9,265 nucleotides of DNA from an uncultured Eubacteriaceae bacterium (GTDB lineage: Bacteria > Bacillota > Clostridia > Eubacteriales > Anaerofustaceae), in contig CAMSGF010000020.1 of the NCBI GenBank assembly GCA_947058225.1, forward strand, positions 1-9,265, read 5' to 3'. The notes under the pieces are model-generated. The model saw only the letters and a program-made list of their open reading frames with translations. It was not told the DNA's origin and did no database searches. Both the position numbers and the translations under genes were made by a program. This document shows, in pieces, positions 1 to 6,515 of the stretch (the first letter of the stretch is position 1; the number at the start of each line of letters is the position of its first letter).

Positions 1-39
1 GGTAAAATTAATGTAGCGGATGCTCTGGGAATTGGTTTG
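1..39. other. Possible chimeric or misjoined edge within secY
   Basis: SecY similarity stops abruptly after the glutamine codon at 40-42. None of the three minus-strand frames across 1-39 gives the expected SecY continuation. Read on the plus strand, frame 1 gives GKINVADALGIGLLNDD and then TGA at 52-54, which looks like a plausible protein C-terminus and faintly like half of a dockerin/EF-hand repeat. This is an inference from a very short stretch. An assembly chimera at a contig edge is the simplest explanation. Confidence 0.35.
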
Positions 40-297
40 CTGAATGATGATTGATGCGTTAATATAAGGAGTTATTGACATTGCAAAGATTGAAAACTCT
101 GCAAAGTTATTTCCTGAAATTATATTAAGCAGCCCAAACATCGCATTTTCCTGAACAAGATTTGCAATTGACTCTTGATTTACAAAAGGAACTGAAATGA
201 AAGAACCAATTCTAAATACTATTAACATAGCAAGTGTAAAAAGTATTCTCTTTCTAAGTTCAGGAATTTTTATAGCTTTCTTGATAGTTGTAAGCAT
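1..297 (-). CDS. secY: SecY, protein translocase channel subunit (partial, N-terminal part)
   Basis: SecY is the membrane channel of the Sec translocon and exports or inserts nascent proteins. The ATG at 297 opens with MLTTIKKAIKIPELRKRILF, a typical SecY cytoplasmic N-terminus ending in the PELRKR motif. A hydrophobic first membrane segment follows at about residues 18-39. The plug/TM2 region at about 51-86 ends in SITPYINASIIIQ, a family hallmark. The gene starts one base after the rplO stop, with GAGGT of its ribosome binding site inside the last rplO codons, so translation is probably coupled to L15. The gene runs off the window edge. Oddly, residues 87-99 (QTNSQSIRYINFT) do not resemble the near-invariant LLT that should follow IIIQ, so the last ~39 bases may not be secY at all. 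The identification from residues 1-86 is secure; the end is doubtful. Confidence 0.93.
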   Translation of the reverse strand, partial: MLTTIKKAIKIPELRKRILFTLAMLIVFRIGSFISVPFVNQESIANLVQENAMFGLLNIISGNNFAEFSIFAMSITPYINASIIIQQTNSQSIRYINFT

Positions 298-298
298 C

Positions 299-742
299 CT
301 ATTCTACCTCAACTTTCCCGCCTGCTGAAACTATCTTTTCTTTCGCACTTTCGCTTACTTTATCAACTTTAACCGTAAGTGCAACTTTTAATTCTCCATT
401 TCCCAATATTTTAATATTTTCTTCTTTATTCTTAACCATCCCAAGTTCTTTCAAAAGTTCATTAGTTACAACAGTGCCTTCTTTTATTTCATTTAATCTT
501 TCCACATTTACAATGGCAAATTTCTTTTTGAAGTGATAGTTTGAAAAACCTCTCTTTGGAACACGTCTTGTTAAAGGCATTTGTCCCCCTTCAAAACCGA
601 TTCTAACACCACCGCCTGAACGGGATTTTTGTCCATCCTGTCCTCTTCCTGCTGTTTTTCCTCTTCCTGTTGCTGTTCCCCTACCTTTTCTGATAGGTTT
701 TCTTGTTGAACCTTGGGCAGGTTTTAAATCATGTAATCTCAT
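299..742 (-). CDS. rplO: 50S ribosomal protein L15
   Basis: L15 is a late-assembly protein of the large subunit that threads a long basic extension into 23S rRNA. The 147-residue product matches the usual bacterial length of about 145. It begins [16 protein letters not shown], as L15 does. Residues 19-53 form the Gly/Arg-rich rRNA-binding extension ([25 protein letters not shown]). The C-terminal globular half ends in an alanine/glycine-valine strand typical of the family. I chose the ATG at 742 over an adjacent TTG at 745 because families start MRLHDL and the ribosome binding site spacing (7 nt) fits. It sits 12 bp after rpmD and one base before secY. Its ribosome binding site is the unusual AAGGGGG. 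Confidence 0.97.
   Translation of the reverse strand: MRLHDLKPAQGSTRKPIRKGRGTATGRGKTAGRGQDGQKSRSGGGVRIGFEGGQMPLTRRVPKRGFSNYHFKKKFAIVNVERLNEIKEGTVVTNELLKELGMVKNKEENIKILGNGELKVALTVKVDKVSESAKEKIVSAGGKVEVE
306..310 (-). promoter_or_regulatory. secY ribosome binding site inside rplO
   Basis: GAGGT lies eight bases before the secY ATG, within the Val-Glu-Val-Glu codons at the end of rplO. Its position inside the upstream coding sequence supports translational coupling of secY to rplO and the choice of the ATG at 297. Confidence 0.7.
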
Positions 743-749
743 CAAAAAA

Positions 750-756
750 CCCCCTT
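750..756 (-). promoter_or_regulatory. rplO ribosome binding site, AAGGGGG variant
   Basis: AAGGGGG overlaps the rpmD stop (TAAGGGGG) and lies seven bases before the rplO ATG at 742. It differs from the AAGGAGG seen at most junctions here and would pair less well with a standard anti-Shine-Dalgarno tail. Confidence 0.7.
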
Positions 757-937
757 AAATTTCTTCAACTTCTAACATAAAATTCATTTTGGTGATCATT
801 CCTCTTACCTGAGGAGTATCATTTTTAATAACACTTTGTCCGATTTTTTTAAGTCCAAGTGCTTCAATGTTCTTTTTTTGATTGGCAGTTCTTCCAATCA
901 AGCTTTTCTTAAGCGTAACTTTTAATTGCTTTGCCAT
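755..937 (-). CDS. rpmD: 50S ribosomal protein L30
   Basis: L30 is a small large-subunit protein that contacts 23S rRNA. The 60-residue product matches the bacterial short form (about 59-60). It starts [15 protein letters not shown], followed by a Gln-rich helix and the [11 protein letters not shown] motif at about 30-40. The later segment containing RGMITK is the L30 signature near the C-terminus. I chose the ATG at 937 rather than a GTG nine bases upstream. The GTG lies almost on the ribosome binding site, while the ATG has a 10-nt spacing from AAGGAG and matches the MAK start of the family. It sits between rpsE (14 bp) and rplO (12 bp), the standard spc order. L30 is absent from some bacterial groups, so its presence fits Firmicutes. 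Confidence 0.96.
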   Translation of the reverse strand: MAKQLKVTLKKSLIGRTANQKKNIEALGLKKIGQSVIKNDTPQVRGMITKMNFMLEVEEI

Positions 938-947
938 ATTAATCACG

Positions 948-953
948 CTCCTT
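948..953 (-). promoter_or_regulatory. rpmD ribosome binding site
   Basis: AAGGAG overlaps the rpsE stop codon (TAAGGAG). It is 10 bases from the ATG at 937 but only one base from the in-frame GTG at 946, which decides the start in favour of the ATG. Confidence 0.75.
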
Positions 954-1455
954 ATCCTAATATTTCTTCTATAGATTTTCCTCTCTTCTTAGCAACATCT
1001 TCCAATGTAACTAATTGAGATAAACCTTGCAAAGTAGCTTTTACCATATTGCTAGCATTGTTTGAACCAAGAGATTTTGTTCTGATATCTCTAATTCCTG
1101 CAAGCTCTATAACGGCACGTGCAGGTCCCCCTGCGATAACTCCCGTACCTTCTTTAGCTGGCTTAAGTAAAACTCTTCCGGCTCCGAATCTACCTATAAT
1201 TTCATGAGGAATTGTCGTTCCAACAAGTCCGACACTGATCATACTCTTTTTAGCATCTTCAATGCCTTTTCTGATTGCATCAGGGATTTCAATAGACTTT
1301 CCAAGTCCAACACCCACATGTCCATTTTCATCTCCTACAACAACTAATGTAGAAAAACGGAAATTTCTACCCCCTTTAACAACCTTTGTAACCCTGTTTA
1401 TCGCAACAACTCTCTCTTTTAAATCTAATTGTTCAGGATTAAAATCTTTATTCAT
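952..1455 (-). CDS. rpsE: 30S ribosomal protein S5
   Basis: S5 helps form the mRNA entry channel of the small subunit and contributes to decoding accuracy. The product has 167 residues, the usual length. The N-terminal double-stranded RNA-binding-like domain covers about 10-75 and contains [18 protein letters not shown] and the GHVGVGLGK signature. The C-terminal domain at about 80-160 includes [15 protein letters not shown] and [12 protein letters not shown]. The loop VVKGGR (residues 25-30), where spectinomycin-resistance changes occur in other bacteria, is wild-type in appearance. The ribosome binding site TAAGGAGG is fused to the rplR stop, 9 bp before this start. The downstream neighbour is rpmD. 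Confidence 0.98.
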   Translation of the reverse strand: MNKDFNPEQLDLKERVVAINRVTKVVKGGRNFRFSTLVVVGDENGHVGVGLGKSIEIPDAIRKGIEDAKKSMISVGLVGTTIPHEIIGRFGAGRVLLKPAKEGTGVIAGGPARAVIELAGIRDIRTKSLGSNNASNMVKATLQGLSQLVTLEDVAKKRGKSIEEILG

Positions 1456-1464
1456 ATTGCCTCC

Positions 1465-1833
1465 TTAAAATTCCAATCCGGCTTCTCTTGCACCATCGGC
1501 TAAACTTTGAACTCTTCCTTGGTACACATATCCGGCTCTGTCGAATACACATTTTGTTATTCCGGCTTCTTTTGCATTTTTAGCAACCTGAGCTCCGACT
1601 ATTTTCGCAGCTTCGCTTTTTGTTATCCCTTCACATTGAGCTTTTATTTCTTTGTCAATGCTTGAAGCACTTGCAAGTGTCACTCCCTGTTGGTCATCAA
1701 TAAGCTGTGCATATATTTGCTTGTTGCTTCTGAATACATTTAGCCTTGGTCTTTCAGGAGTGCCTTGTACTTTGTTTCTGATTCTCTTGTGTCTGTCTTT
1801 TCTGATTTTATTTTTAACAGCTTTTTTTATCAT
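1465..1833 (-). CDS. rplR: 50S ribosomal protein L18
   Basis: L18 binds 5S rRNA and, with L5, anchors it in the central protuberance of the large subunit. The 122-residue product is of normal length. Its first ~25 residues are a very basic RNA-binding tail ([15 protein letters not shown]), followed by [19 protein letters not shown], the family's first conserved block. The C-terminus carries [20 protein letters not shown] and ends REAGLEF, the L18 hallmark. Most relatives have FDRGG where this protein has FDRAG, a mild substitution. The start is preceded by TAGGAGG overlapping the rplF stop, an 11-bp junction. The gene is next to rplF upstream and rpsE downstream, as expected. Confidence 0.98.
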   Translation of the reverse strand: MIKKAVKNKIRKDRHKRIRNKVQGTPERPRLNVFRSNKQIYAQLIDDQQGVTLASASSIDKEIKAQCEGITKSEAAKIVGAQVAKNAKEAGITKCVFDRAGYVYQGRVQSLADGAREAGLEF

Positions 1834-1844
1834 CTTAGCTCCTC

Positions 1845-2387
1845 CTAACTAGCCCCTGATTTACCTTCTTTGATTCTTACATGTTCATCAGCGTATCTAA
1901 CGCCTTTTCCTTTGTAAGGTTCAGGGCTTCTCTTTTCTCTTATATTTGCAGCATAAGCACCGACTTTTTGCTTGTCTATTCCCTTTACGATAATAGTGTT
2001 TGTTCCATCTACTTCCGTTTCGATTCCATCAGGGTCTTCCATTTCAATAGGATGAGAATATCCAAGATTTAATACTAACTTCTTTCCCTGCTTTGCTGCT
2101 CTGTAACCAACTCCGACTATTTCAAGTTTCTTTTCAAAACCATTGGTTACTCCGATTACCATATTGTTTATTAACGCTCTTGATAAACCATGTAAAGACC
2201 TGTGTTCTTTCACGTCACTGTTTCTTGTTACAGTAAGAAGTTTATCTTCGATATTAACGTTAATATCTTTGCTTATCTCCTGACTTAATTCACCTTTTGG
2301 ACCTTTTACAGTAACTACATTGTCACCACTTACCTTTATATCAACTCCATCAGGTAAATTTACAGGTGCATTTCCTACTCTTGACAT
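1845..2387 (-). CDS. rplF: 50S ribosomal protein L6
   Basis: L6 lies at the base of the L7/L12 stalk near the sarcin-ricin loop and the elongation-factor binding site. The 180-residue product has the expected two repeated domains, at about 1-80 (start MSRVGNAPV, then [11 protein letters not shown]) and about 85-175. The signature [16 protein letters not shown] is present near the C-terminus, and the protein ends in a short basic tail ([10 protein letters not shown]). The start is set by GGGAGGA eight bases upstream. It lies 19 bp after rpsH and 11 bp before rplR. No sign of disruption. Confidence 0.98.
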   Translation of the reverse strand: MSRVGNAPVNLPDGVDIKVSGDNVVTVKGPKGELSQEISKDINVNIEDKLLTVTRNSDVKEHRSLHGLSRALINNMVIGVTNGFEKKLEIVGVGYRAAKQGKKLVLNLGYSHPIEMEDPDGIETEVDGTNTIIVKGIDKQKVGAYAANIREKRSPEPYKGKGVRYADEHVRIKEGKSGAS

Positions 2388-2406
2388 AGTAAAATTCCTC
2401 CCTTAA

Positions 2407-2805
2407 TTACCATACATAACAAATTACTTCGCCGCCGACGTTGTTCTTTCTCGCATTCTTATCTGTCATAACGCCTTTGGAAGTTGATATAATTGCAATT
2501 CCAAGTCCGTTTAATACCTTTGGAATATCTTCGCATGCTGCGTATATTCTAAGTCCGGGCTTTGAAATTCTCTTTATTCCTGCAATTACCTTGTTACCTA
2601 GCTGGTCGTATTTTAGTGTTATAACAAGCTTTCCCTGCTTGTCATCTTCAATATATTCATAATTTTTAATATATCCTTCGTCTAACAAAATCTTTGCAAT
2701 AGCTTTTTTCATGTTAGATGCAGGCATATCAACGCTTTTTTTCTTTGCATTACCGGCATTTCTTATTCTGGTAAGCATATCAGCGATAGGATCTGTCATA
2801 GCCAT
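2407..2805 (-). CDS. rpsH: 30S ribosomal protein S8
   Basis: S8 is a primary binder of the 16S rRNA central domain. In E. coli it also represses the spc operon by binding the rplE mRNA. The 132-residue product begins [17 protein letters not shown], the classical S8 start, and ends in the diagnostic block [17 protein letters not shown] followed by ICYVW (about 111-132). The ATG at 2805 was chosen because relatives often carry one hydrophobic residue between two methionines; the ATG at 2799 is an alternative. An AAGGAGGT site lies about 10 bases upstream. I see no obvious S8-target hairpin near rplE here, so feedback by S8 is neither shown nor excluded. Confidence 0.98.
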   Translation of the reverse strand: MAMTDPIADMLTRIRNAGNAKKKSVDMPASNMKKAIAKILLDEGYIKNYEYIEDDKQGKLVITLKYDQLGNKVIAGIKRISKPGLRIYAACEDIPKVLNGLGIAIISTSKGVMTDKNARKNNVGGEVICYVW

Positions 2806-2828
2806 CTTCTAAAAAACCTCCTTCTATT

Positions 2829-3014
2829 TTACCAACTTGCCTTTTTTACACCAGGTATTTCACCCTTATAAGCAAGTTCTCTAAAGCATATTCTGCAAAT
2901 ACCATATTTTCTAAGGTAAGCATGAGGTCTTCCGCATATCTTGCATCTTGTATATTCTCTTGTAGAATACTTTTGTGGCCTTTTTTGTTTTTCAATCATT
3001 GCTTTCTTTGCCAT
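2829..3014 (-). CDS. rpsZ: 30S ribosomal protein S14 type Z (zinc-binding)
   Basis: S14 belongs to the head of the small subunit near S3 and S10. The product is the short form of 61 residues, against about 89-100 for zinc-free S14. Four cysteines, C24, C27, C40 and C43, are arranged as CKIC(12 residues)CRIC, a complete zinc knuckle. The basic N-terminus contains [14 protein letters not shown], and the protein ends [11 protein letters not shown], both family hallmarks. This type is common in Firmicutes, some of which carry a second zinc-free S14 elsewhere as a zinc-saving replacement. The ribosome binding site is TAAGGAGG fused to the rplE stop. It sits between rplE and rpsH in the usual order. 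Confidence 0.98.
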   Translation of the reverse strand: MAKKAMIEKQKRPQKYSTREYTRCKICGRPHAYLRKYGICRICFRELAYKGEIPGVKKASW

Positions 3015-3025
3015 TTTTTTCCTCC

Positions 3026-3568
3026 TTATGCTTGTTTGAAAGGCATTCCCAATTGCTTTAACAATTCATAGCCTTCTTCGTCTGTATTTGCCGTCGTAAC
3101 AAACATCACATCAAGCCCTCTTAATTTTTCGATTTTATCATAATCAATTTCAGGGAAGATTAGTTGTTCTTTTATACCAAGAGAAAAGTTTCCTCTACCA
3201 TCAAAACTTTTTGGATTGATTCCTCTGAAGTCTCTGATTCTTGGAATTGCGATATTTAAAAGTCTATCGGCAAATTCGTACATTCTCTCTCCTCTTAATG
3301 TTACTTTAGCAGCTATATTCATCCCTTGTCTTAATTTAAAGTTAGAAACCGACTTCTTAGCTTTTATAACAAGTGGTTTTTGACCTGAAATTAAAGCAAG
3401 TTCTCCAACTGCAGATTCCATTTGCTTAGGGTTATCCTTACAATCGCCAAAACGCATATTTAAAACGATTTTTTCAAGTTTTGGAATTTGCATTGTATTA
3501 CTGTATCCGAATTTTGTAGTAAGTGAACTCTTTATCTCACCATCATATAATTCTTTCAATCTACTCAT
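3026..3568 (-). CDS. rplE: 50S ribosomal protein L5
   Basis: L5 binds 5S rRNA with L18 in the central protuberance and touches the P-site tRNA. The 180-residue product is of normal length. It begins [16 protein letters not shown], has the block [16 protein letters not shown] at about 27-42, then [20 protein letters not shown], and the strongly conserved [10 protein letters not shown] in the second half. The C-terminus [20 protein letters not shown] is typical. The residue after VLNM is Arg-Phe-Gly-Asp, where relatives usually have a small residue in a GVGD- or GLGD-like motif; this is a mild deviation. The ribosome binding site is an AGGGGG variant with a long 11-base spacer, so initiation may lean on coupling to rplX. 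Confidence 0.98.
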   Translation of the reverse strand: MSRLKELYDGEIKSSLTTKFGYSNTMQIPKLEKIVLNMRFGDCKDNPKQMESAVGELALISGQKPLVIKAKKSVSNFKLRQGMNIAAKVTLRGERMYEFADRLLNIAIPRIRDFRGINPKSFDGRGNFSLGIKEQLIFPEIDYDKIEKLRGLDVMFVTTANTDEEGYELLKQLGMPFKQA

Positions 3569-3579
3569 TTAATTAATAA

Positions 3580-3585
3580 CCCCCT
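3580..3585 (-). promoter_or_regulatory. rplE ribosome binding site, AGGGGG variant
   Basis: AGGGGG overlaps the rplX stop (TAGGGGG) and stands 11 bases from the rplE ATG at 3568. Both the central G in place of A and the long AT-rich spacer set it apart from most sites in this window. Confidence 0.6.
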
Positions 3586-3892
3586 ATTTAAAAGTGCTTT
3601 CACACTTCTTGCAATATCTTACTTTTTTGTCTGCTTCAATTTTTATGCCAGTTCTAACACCCTTTTTACATTTATCACAATATAAAAGCACATTAGAAAC
3701 ATCTATTGGACATGCTTCTTCAATAATTCCGGCTTGCTGCATTTCTCTTTGGGGTCTGATGTGTTTTTTTCTTACATTCACATTTTCAACAATAACCCTG
3801 TTTTCCTTTGGCATTGCTTGTAAGACTTTTCCCATAGCACCTTTATCTTTGCCGGAGATTACCATTACAGTATCACCTTTTTTTACATGCAT
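3584..3892 (-). CDS. rplX: 50S ribosomal protein L24 with C-terminal zinc ribbon
   Basis: L24 starts assembly of the large subunit and lies near the tunnel exit. The 102-residue product begins MHVKKGDTVMVISGKDKG, a canonical KOW motif (residues 1-25). The middle block HIRPQREMQQAGIIEEACPI is L24-like. The C-terminus then contains C72, C75, C94 and C97 as CDKC(18 residues)CKKC, which reads as a zinc ribbon; the B. subtilis L24 has no such cysteines. The ATG at 3892 was chosen over an in-frame start at 3925 that would overlap rplN by 20 bases. The family starts MHVKKGD, and AGGAGG lies 9 bases before this ATG. It is 13 bp downstream of rplN. Confidence 0.97.
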   Translation of the reverse strand: MHVKKGDTVMVISGKDKGAMGKVLQAMPKENRVIVENVNVRKKHIRPQREMQQAGIIEEACPIDVSNVLLYCDKCKKGVRTGIKIEADKKVRYCKKCESTFK

Positions 3893-3901
3893 TCTTCTTT
3901 T

Positions 3902-3907
3902 CCTCCT
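3902..3907 (-). promoter_or_regulatory. rplX ribosome binding site
   Basis: AGGAGG overlaps the rplN stop codon (TAGGAGG) and is nine bases before the ATG at 3892. It rules out the longer in-frame start at 3925, which would place this site inside the reading frame. Confidence 0.8.
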
Positions 3908-4274
3908 ATAATACTTCCGGAGCAAGAGAAACTATTCTCATAAAAGACTTTTCTCTAAGTTCCCTTGCAACAGGACCGAAGATACGAGTTCCTCTTGGTT
4001 GATTGTCATTGTTTAGTATTACTGCGGCATTTTGGTCAAACTTGATATAACTTCCATCAGGTCTTCTTATACCGCTTTTTGTTCTTACCACAACTGCCTT
4101 AACAACTTCCCCTTTTTTGCACATTCCGCCTGGTTGTGCATTTTTAACCGTAGCTACTATAATATCACCTACATTGGCAGTTCTCTTTCTTGAACCACCC
4201 AAAACCCTGATACATAATATTTCTTTAGCTCCGCTGTTGTCGGCAACTTTTAATCTACTTTCTTGTTGTATCAT
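3906..4274 (-). CDS. rplN: 50S ribosomal protein L14
   Basis: L14 sits on the subunit interface of the large subunit, contacts L19 and helps form intersubunit bridges. It is also the docking site of the silencing factor RsfS in bacteria. The 122-residue product has the standard length and starts [19 protein letters not shown], the universal L14 N-terminus. The family signature around [20 protein letters not shown] is intact at about 24-43, followed by [14 protein letters not shown] and the C-terminal [14 protein letters not shown]. An AGGAGGT site lies four bases before the ATG. In E. coli this gene heads the spc operon; here it follows rpsQ by only 13 bp without a promoter or terminator. Confidence 0.98.
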   Translation of the reverse strand: MIQQESRLKVADNSGAKEILCIRVLGGSRKRTANVGDIIVATVKNAQPGGMCKKGEVVKAVVVRTKSGIRRPDGSYIKFDQNAAVILNNDNQPRGTRIFGPVARELREKSFMRIVSLAPEVL

Positions 4275-4287
4275 ATTAACCTCCTAG

Positions 4288-4542
4288 CTATTTAACCTTT
4301 TCTACTATGTCTAATAGTCTGTAACGCTTGTTCTTGCTTAAAGGTCTTGTTTCCATAATTCTAACTGTATCACCGATATCACAGATATTCTTTTCATCGT
4401 GGGCCATAAACTTTGTAGTTCTCTTAACCATCTTTTGATATAAAGGATGCTTAACTCTCGTTTCAATCGCAACTACAATGCTCTTATCGCCCTTATTAGA
4501 AATCACCTTACCGATTCTTATCTTTCTATTTCCTCTTTCCAT
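4288..4542 (-). CDS. rpsQ: 30S ribosomal protein S17
   Basis: S17 is an OB-fold protein that binds 16S rRNA early in small-subunit assembly. The 84-residue product matches the bacterial norm of about 84-87. The N-terminal strand [20 protein letters not shown] is typical, followed by [20 protein letters not shown] and the C-terminal block [20 protein letters not shown] (about 57-76), which is the S17 signature. Its ribosome binding site is AGGTGA, which uses the 3' part of the Shine-Dalgarno consensus instead of the AGGAGG core. It is the last gene of the classical S10 block and is followed 13 bp later by rplN. Confidence 0.98.
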   Translation of the reverse strand: MERGNRKIRIGKVISNKGDKSIVVAIETRVKHPLYQKMVKRTTKFMAHDEKNICDIGDTVRIMETRPLSKNKRYRLLDIVEKVK

Positions 4543-4548
4543 ATTAAA

Positions 4549-4554
4549 TCACCT
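4549..4554 (-). promoter_or_regulatory. rpsQ ribosome binding site, AGGTGA type
   Basis: AGGTGAT precedes the rpsQ ATG with a six-base spacer and matches the distal half of the extended consensus AAGGAGGTGAT. No AGGAGG occurs in the 16-bp junction, so rpsQ probably depends on this register and on coupling to rpmC. Confidence 0.65.
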
Positions 4555-4558
4555 AGCA

Positions 4559-4759
4559 TTAAGCTCTCGCTTCAAGCTCCCTTTCTCTAAGTACAGTTTT
4601 TACTCTTGCGTAATCTCTTTTAACTTCCTTAATCTTTAAAGGGTTATCAAGCTGACCTGTTGCATGTTGAAAACGCAAGTTAAACAACTCTTCTTTAAGG
4701 TTTGCTAATTTGGTATTTAATTCACTATCATTCAAATTTCTTATATCTTTCGCTTTCAT
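4559..4759 (-). CDS. rpmC: 50S ribosomal protein L29
   Basis: L29 is a small helical-hairpin protein at the tunnel exit next to L23, where signal recognition particle and chaperones dock. The 66-residue product starts [18 protein letters not shown] and has the central signature [19 protein letters not shown] at about 23-41, followed by [21 protein letters not shown]. Its ATG overlaps the rplP stop by one base (TAATG), so it is almost certainly translated by ribosomes coming from rplP. The nearest ribosome binding site, AAGGGTG inside rplP, is weak. It is followed 16 bp later by rpsQ. Confidence 0.97.
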   Translation of the reverse strand: MKAKDIRNLNDSELNTKLANLKEELFNLRFQHATGQLDNPLKIKEVKRDYARVKTVLRERELEARA

Positions 4760-5190
4760 TATGCTCTTTCACCCTTTTCTGAATCTTCTTTAGTAACAAA
4801 CTTCGTCTTTATAGGTAGTTTGTGTTGAGCAAGCCTCATAGCTTCTCTCGCAGTTTCTTCATCAACTCCAGCAATTTCAAACATAACTCTGCCCGGCTTT
4901 ACAACCGCTACCCAGTATTCCGGAGCCCCCTTACCTTTACCCATACGGGTTTCGGCAGGTTTCTTTGTTACTGACTTATCAGGGAATATCTTAATCCATA
5001 CTTCCCCACCTCTTTTTATATATCTGGTCATGGCAACACGGGCTGCTTCAATCTGATTAGATGTTATCCACGCAGGCTCTAAAGCTTTAATTCCATAATC
5101 GCCATAAGTTATAGTCGTTCCTCTCGTAGCTTTGCCCTTCATTCTGCCACGATGCACTTTTCTGTGCTTAACTCTCTTAGGCATTAACAT
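4759..5190 (-). CDS. rplP: 50S ribosomal protein L16
   Basis: L16 organises the A-site tRNA elbow region of the large subunit and is needed for peptidyl-transferase activity. The 143-residue product has the usual length. It starts [19 protein letters not shown], the standard Firmicutes N-terminus, so the first ATG at 5190 is preferred over the second at 5184. The motifs [20 protein letters not shown] (about 38-57) and [16 protein letters not shown] (about 82-97) are intact. R82 corresponds to the arginine hydroxylated in E. coli L16. The C-terminus contains KLPIKTKFV. An AGAGGTT site precedes the start. The gene overlaps rpmC by one base. Confidence 0.98.
   Translation of the reverse strand: MLMPKRVKHRKVHRGRMKGKATRGTTITYGDYGIKALEPAWITSNQIEAARVAMTRYIKRGGEVWIKIFPDKSVTKKPAETRMGKGKGAPEYWVAVVKPGRVMFEIAGVDEETAREAMRLAQHKLPIKTKFVTKEDSEKGERA
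4770..4776 (-). promoter_or_regulatory. rpmC ribosome binding site within rplP, weak
   Basis: AAGGGTG lies 10 bases before the rpmC ATG, inside the last codons of rplP. It is a degenerate match, consistent with reinitiation at the TAATG overlap instead of fresh ribosome loading. Confidence 0.5.
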
Positions 5191-5210
5191 AACCGTTAAC
5201 CTCTCTTTCC

Positions 5211-5855
5211 TTAGTTATTCTCCTTAACAGGTAAAACTTCACCTTTGTTAATCCAAACTTTTATTCCAAGCTTTCCATATGTCGTATCAGCTTCAGCAAA
5301 GCCGTAGTCAATGTCTGCTCTTAAAGTCTGTAGTGGAACATTACCGTCTGAATATTGTTCTGTTCTTGCCATTTCAGCTCCGTTTAATCTTCCTGAAACA
5401 CTGGTTTTTATTCCTTCGGCTCCGCCTCTCATGGCTCTTCCGATTGATTGTTTCATCGCTCTTCTGAAAGATATTCTTCTTTCAAGCTGTGCTGCGATGT
5501 TTTCAGCCACAAGCTGTGCATCACAATCAACATTTTTTACTTCAATTATATTGATATAAACATTTTTGCCTGTCATCTTTTGGATTTGCTTTCTTACGGC
5601 TTCAATTCCGGAACCCGCTTTACCGATGATTTTTCCAGGCTTTCCTGTATAGATAAAAATCTTTATCTTTTCACCGAATCTTTCAATTTCAATCTTTGAG
5701 ATTCCTGTGTTATACTGAGTTGTTTTAATATATTTTCTGATATTATAATCTTCAACCAAAACATCTCCGAAATCCTTATCTTTAGCATACCATCTTGAAG
5801 ACCAGTCTTTTATTATACCGACTCTTAAACCATGAGGATTTACTTTTTGTCCCAT
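5211..5855 (-). CDS. rpsC: 30S ribosomal protein S3
   Basis: S3 lines the mRNA entry channel and, with S4 and S5, contributes to mRNA unwinding. The 214-residue product begins [20 protein letters not shown], the universal S3 N-terminus. A type II KH domain at about 40-110 carries the loop [11 protein letters not shown] (GKIIG at 74-78). The C-terminal domain includes [20 protein letters not shown] and [21 protein letters not shown] chose the ATG at 5855. A GTG 39 bases upstream would add 13 lysine-rich residues overlapping rplV, lacks family support, and lies upstream of the ribosome binding site. It is 10 bp after rplV and 20 bp before rplP. Confidence 0.98.
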   Translation of the reverse strand: MGQKVNPHGLRVGIIKDWSSRWYAKDKDFGDVLVEDYNIRKYIKTTQYNTGISKIEIERFGEKIKIFIYTGKPGKIIGKAGSGIEAVRKQIQKMTGKNVYINIIEVKNVDCDAQLVAENIAAQLERRISFRRAMKQSIGRAMRGGAEGIKTSVSGRLNGAEMARTEQYSDGNVPLQTLRADIDYGFAEADTTYGKLGIKVWINKGEVLPVKENN

Positions 5856-5860
5856 ATTCT

Positions 5861-5867
5861 CCTCCTT
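5861..5867 (-). promoter_or_regulatory. rpsC ribosome binding site
   Basis: AAGGAGG overlaps the rplV stop codon (TAAGGAGG) and lies five bases before the rpsC ATG at 5855, which fixes this start against the in-frame GTG at 5894. Confidence 0.85.
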
Positions 5868-6204
5868 ACGCTTCCTTTTCTTTAAGCACCACACTGATGT
5901 GTGAACTTCTCTTTAAAATTATTGATGCTCTACCCATAGAACCGGCTCTGAACCTTTTTAATGTCGGTCCTTGGTTTGTGATAATCTGGTCTACATACAA
6001 ATTTGAAACATCCATATTATGATTATTTTCTGCATTTGCAGCAGCAGACTTTAGAACATCACTTATTATTCTCGCAGGCTTATTGCCTGTAAGCTTTAAA
6101 ACATTCATTGCTTCTGCCAAATCTTTGCCCCTTACCAAAGAAGCAACTCTCTTTACCTTTATTGGAGAAACTCGAATGTATTTTGCAGTTGCTCTCGCTT
6201 CCAT
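5866..6204 (-). CDS. rplV: 50S ribosomal protein L22
   Basis: L22 has a globular surface domain and a long beta-hairpin reaching into the exit tunnel, where it meets L4 and affects macrolide binding and translational stalling. The 112-residue product begins [20 protein letters not shown], a classical start, and has [17 protein letters not shown] at about 47-63. The hairpin is [20 protein letters not shown] (79-98), closing with [11 protein letters not shown]. Many bacteria have a RFRPRAxGRA-like tip, where this protein has [10 protein letters not shown], with one basic residue fewer at the turn. The ribosome binding site is AAGGAGG with a seven-base spacer. It lies 21 bp after rpsS and 10 bp before rpsC. 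Confidence 0.98.
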   Translation of the reverse strand: MEARATAKYIRVSPIKVKRVASLVRGKDLAEAMNVLKLTGNKPARIISDVLKSAAANAENNHNMDVSNLYVDQIITNQGPTLKRFRAGSMGRASIILKRSSHISVVLKEKEA

Positions 6205-6225
6205 CTTTTATCCTCCTTACAACAA

Positions 6226-6504
6226 CTATGAAACTGTTGTTTTCTTTTCTCCAGAGTGTCCCCTGAAAGTTCTCGTTGGTGCAAATTCGCCAAACTTATG
6301 ACCAACCATATCTTCAACAATGAAAATCGGCACGTGTTTTCTTCCATCGTGAACGGCTATTGTGTGTCCAACCATTTGAGGAAAAATCGTACAATCCCTT
6401 GACCATGTCTTTAGGACTTTCTTTTCTCCGCTTTCATTCATTTCTTCGATTCTTTTTAGAAGTCTTTCATCGACATAAGGTCCTTTTTTCGTTGATCTAC
6501 TCAT
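6226..6504 (-). CDS. rpsS: 30S ribosomal protein S19
   Basis: S19 sits in the head of the small subunit near the A-site tRNA and forms a bridge to the large subunit with S13. The 92-residue product has standard length and begins [19 protein letters not shown]. The family core [20 protein letters not shown] at about 32-51 and [11 protein letters not shown] are intact, as is the C-terminal [16 protein letters not shown] (about 72-87). The ribosome binding site TAAGGAGG is fused to the rplB stop, 11 bp before the start. The downstream neighbour is rplV. Confidence 0.98.
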   Translation of the reverse strand: MSRSTKKGPYVDERLLKRIEEMNESGEKKVLKTWSRDCTIFPQMVGHTIAVHDGRKHVPIFIVEDMVGHKFGEFAPTRTFRGHSGEKKTTVS

Positions 6505-6515
6505 TAAAATCCTCC

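Noticed and set aside
3584..3925. A longer L24 starting at 3925 and overlapping rplN
   Set aside because: L24 proteins start MHVKKGD, and the AGGAGG site is placed for the ATG at 3892.
4275..4287. Possible internal promoter at the classical S10/spc operon boundary
   Set aside because: The 13-bp spacer has no room for a promoter and no convincing -35/-10 pair was seen just upstream within rpsQ.
5211..5894. A longer S3 starting at a GTG at 5894 with a lysine-rich extension
   Set aside because: The family starts MGQKVNPHG and the AAGGAGG site lies just before the ATG at 5855, inside the proposed extension.
6221..6241. Inverted repeat AACAAC/GTTGTT with a nine-base loop at the end of rpsS
   Set aside because: The stem is only six mostly A-T pairs and could easily arise from the Thr-Thr-Val codons; there is no terminator-like U-run in the direction of transcription.
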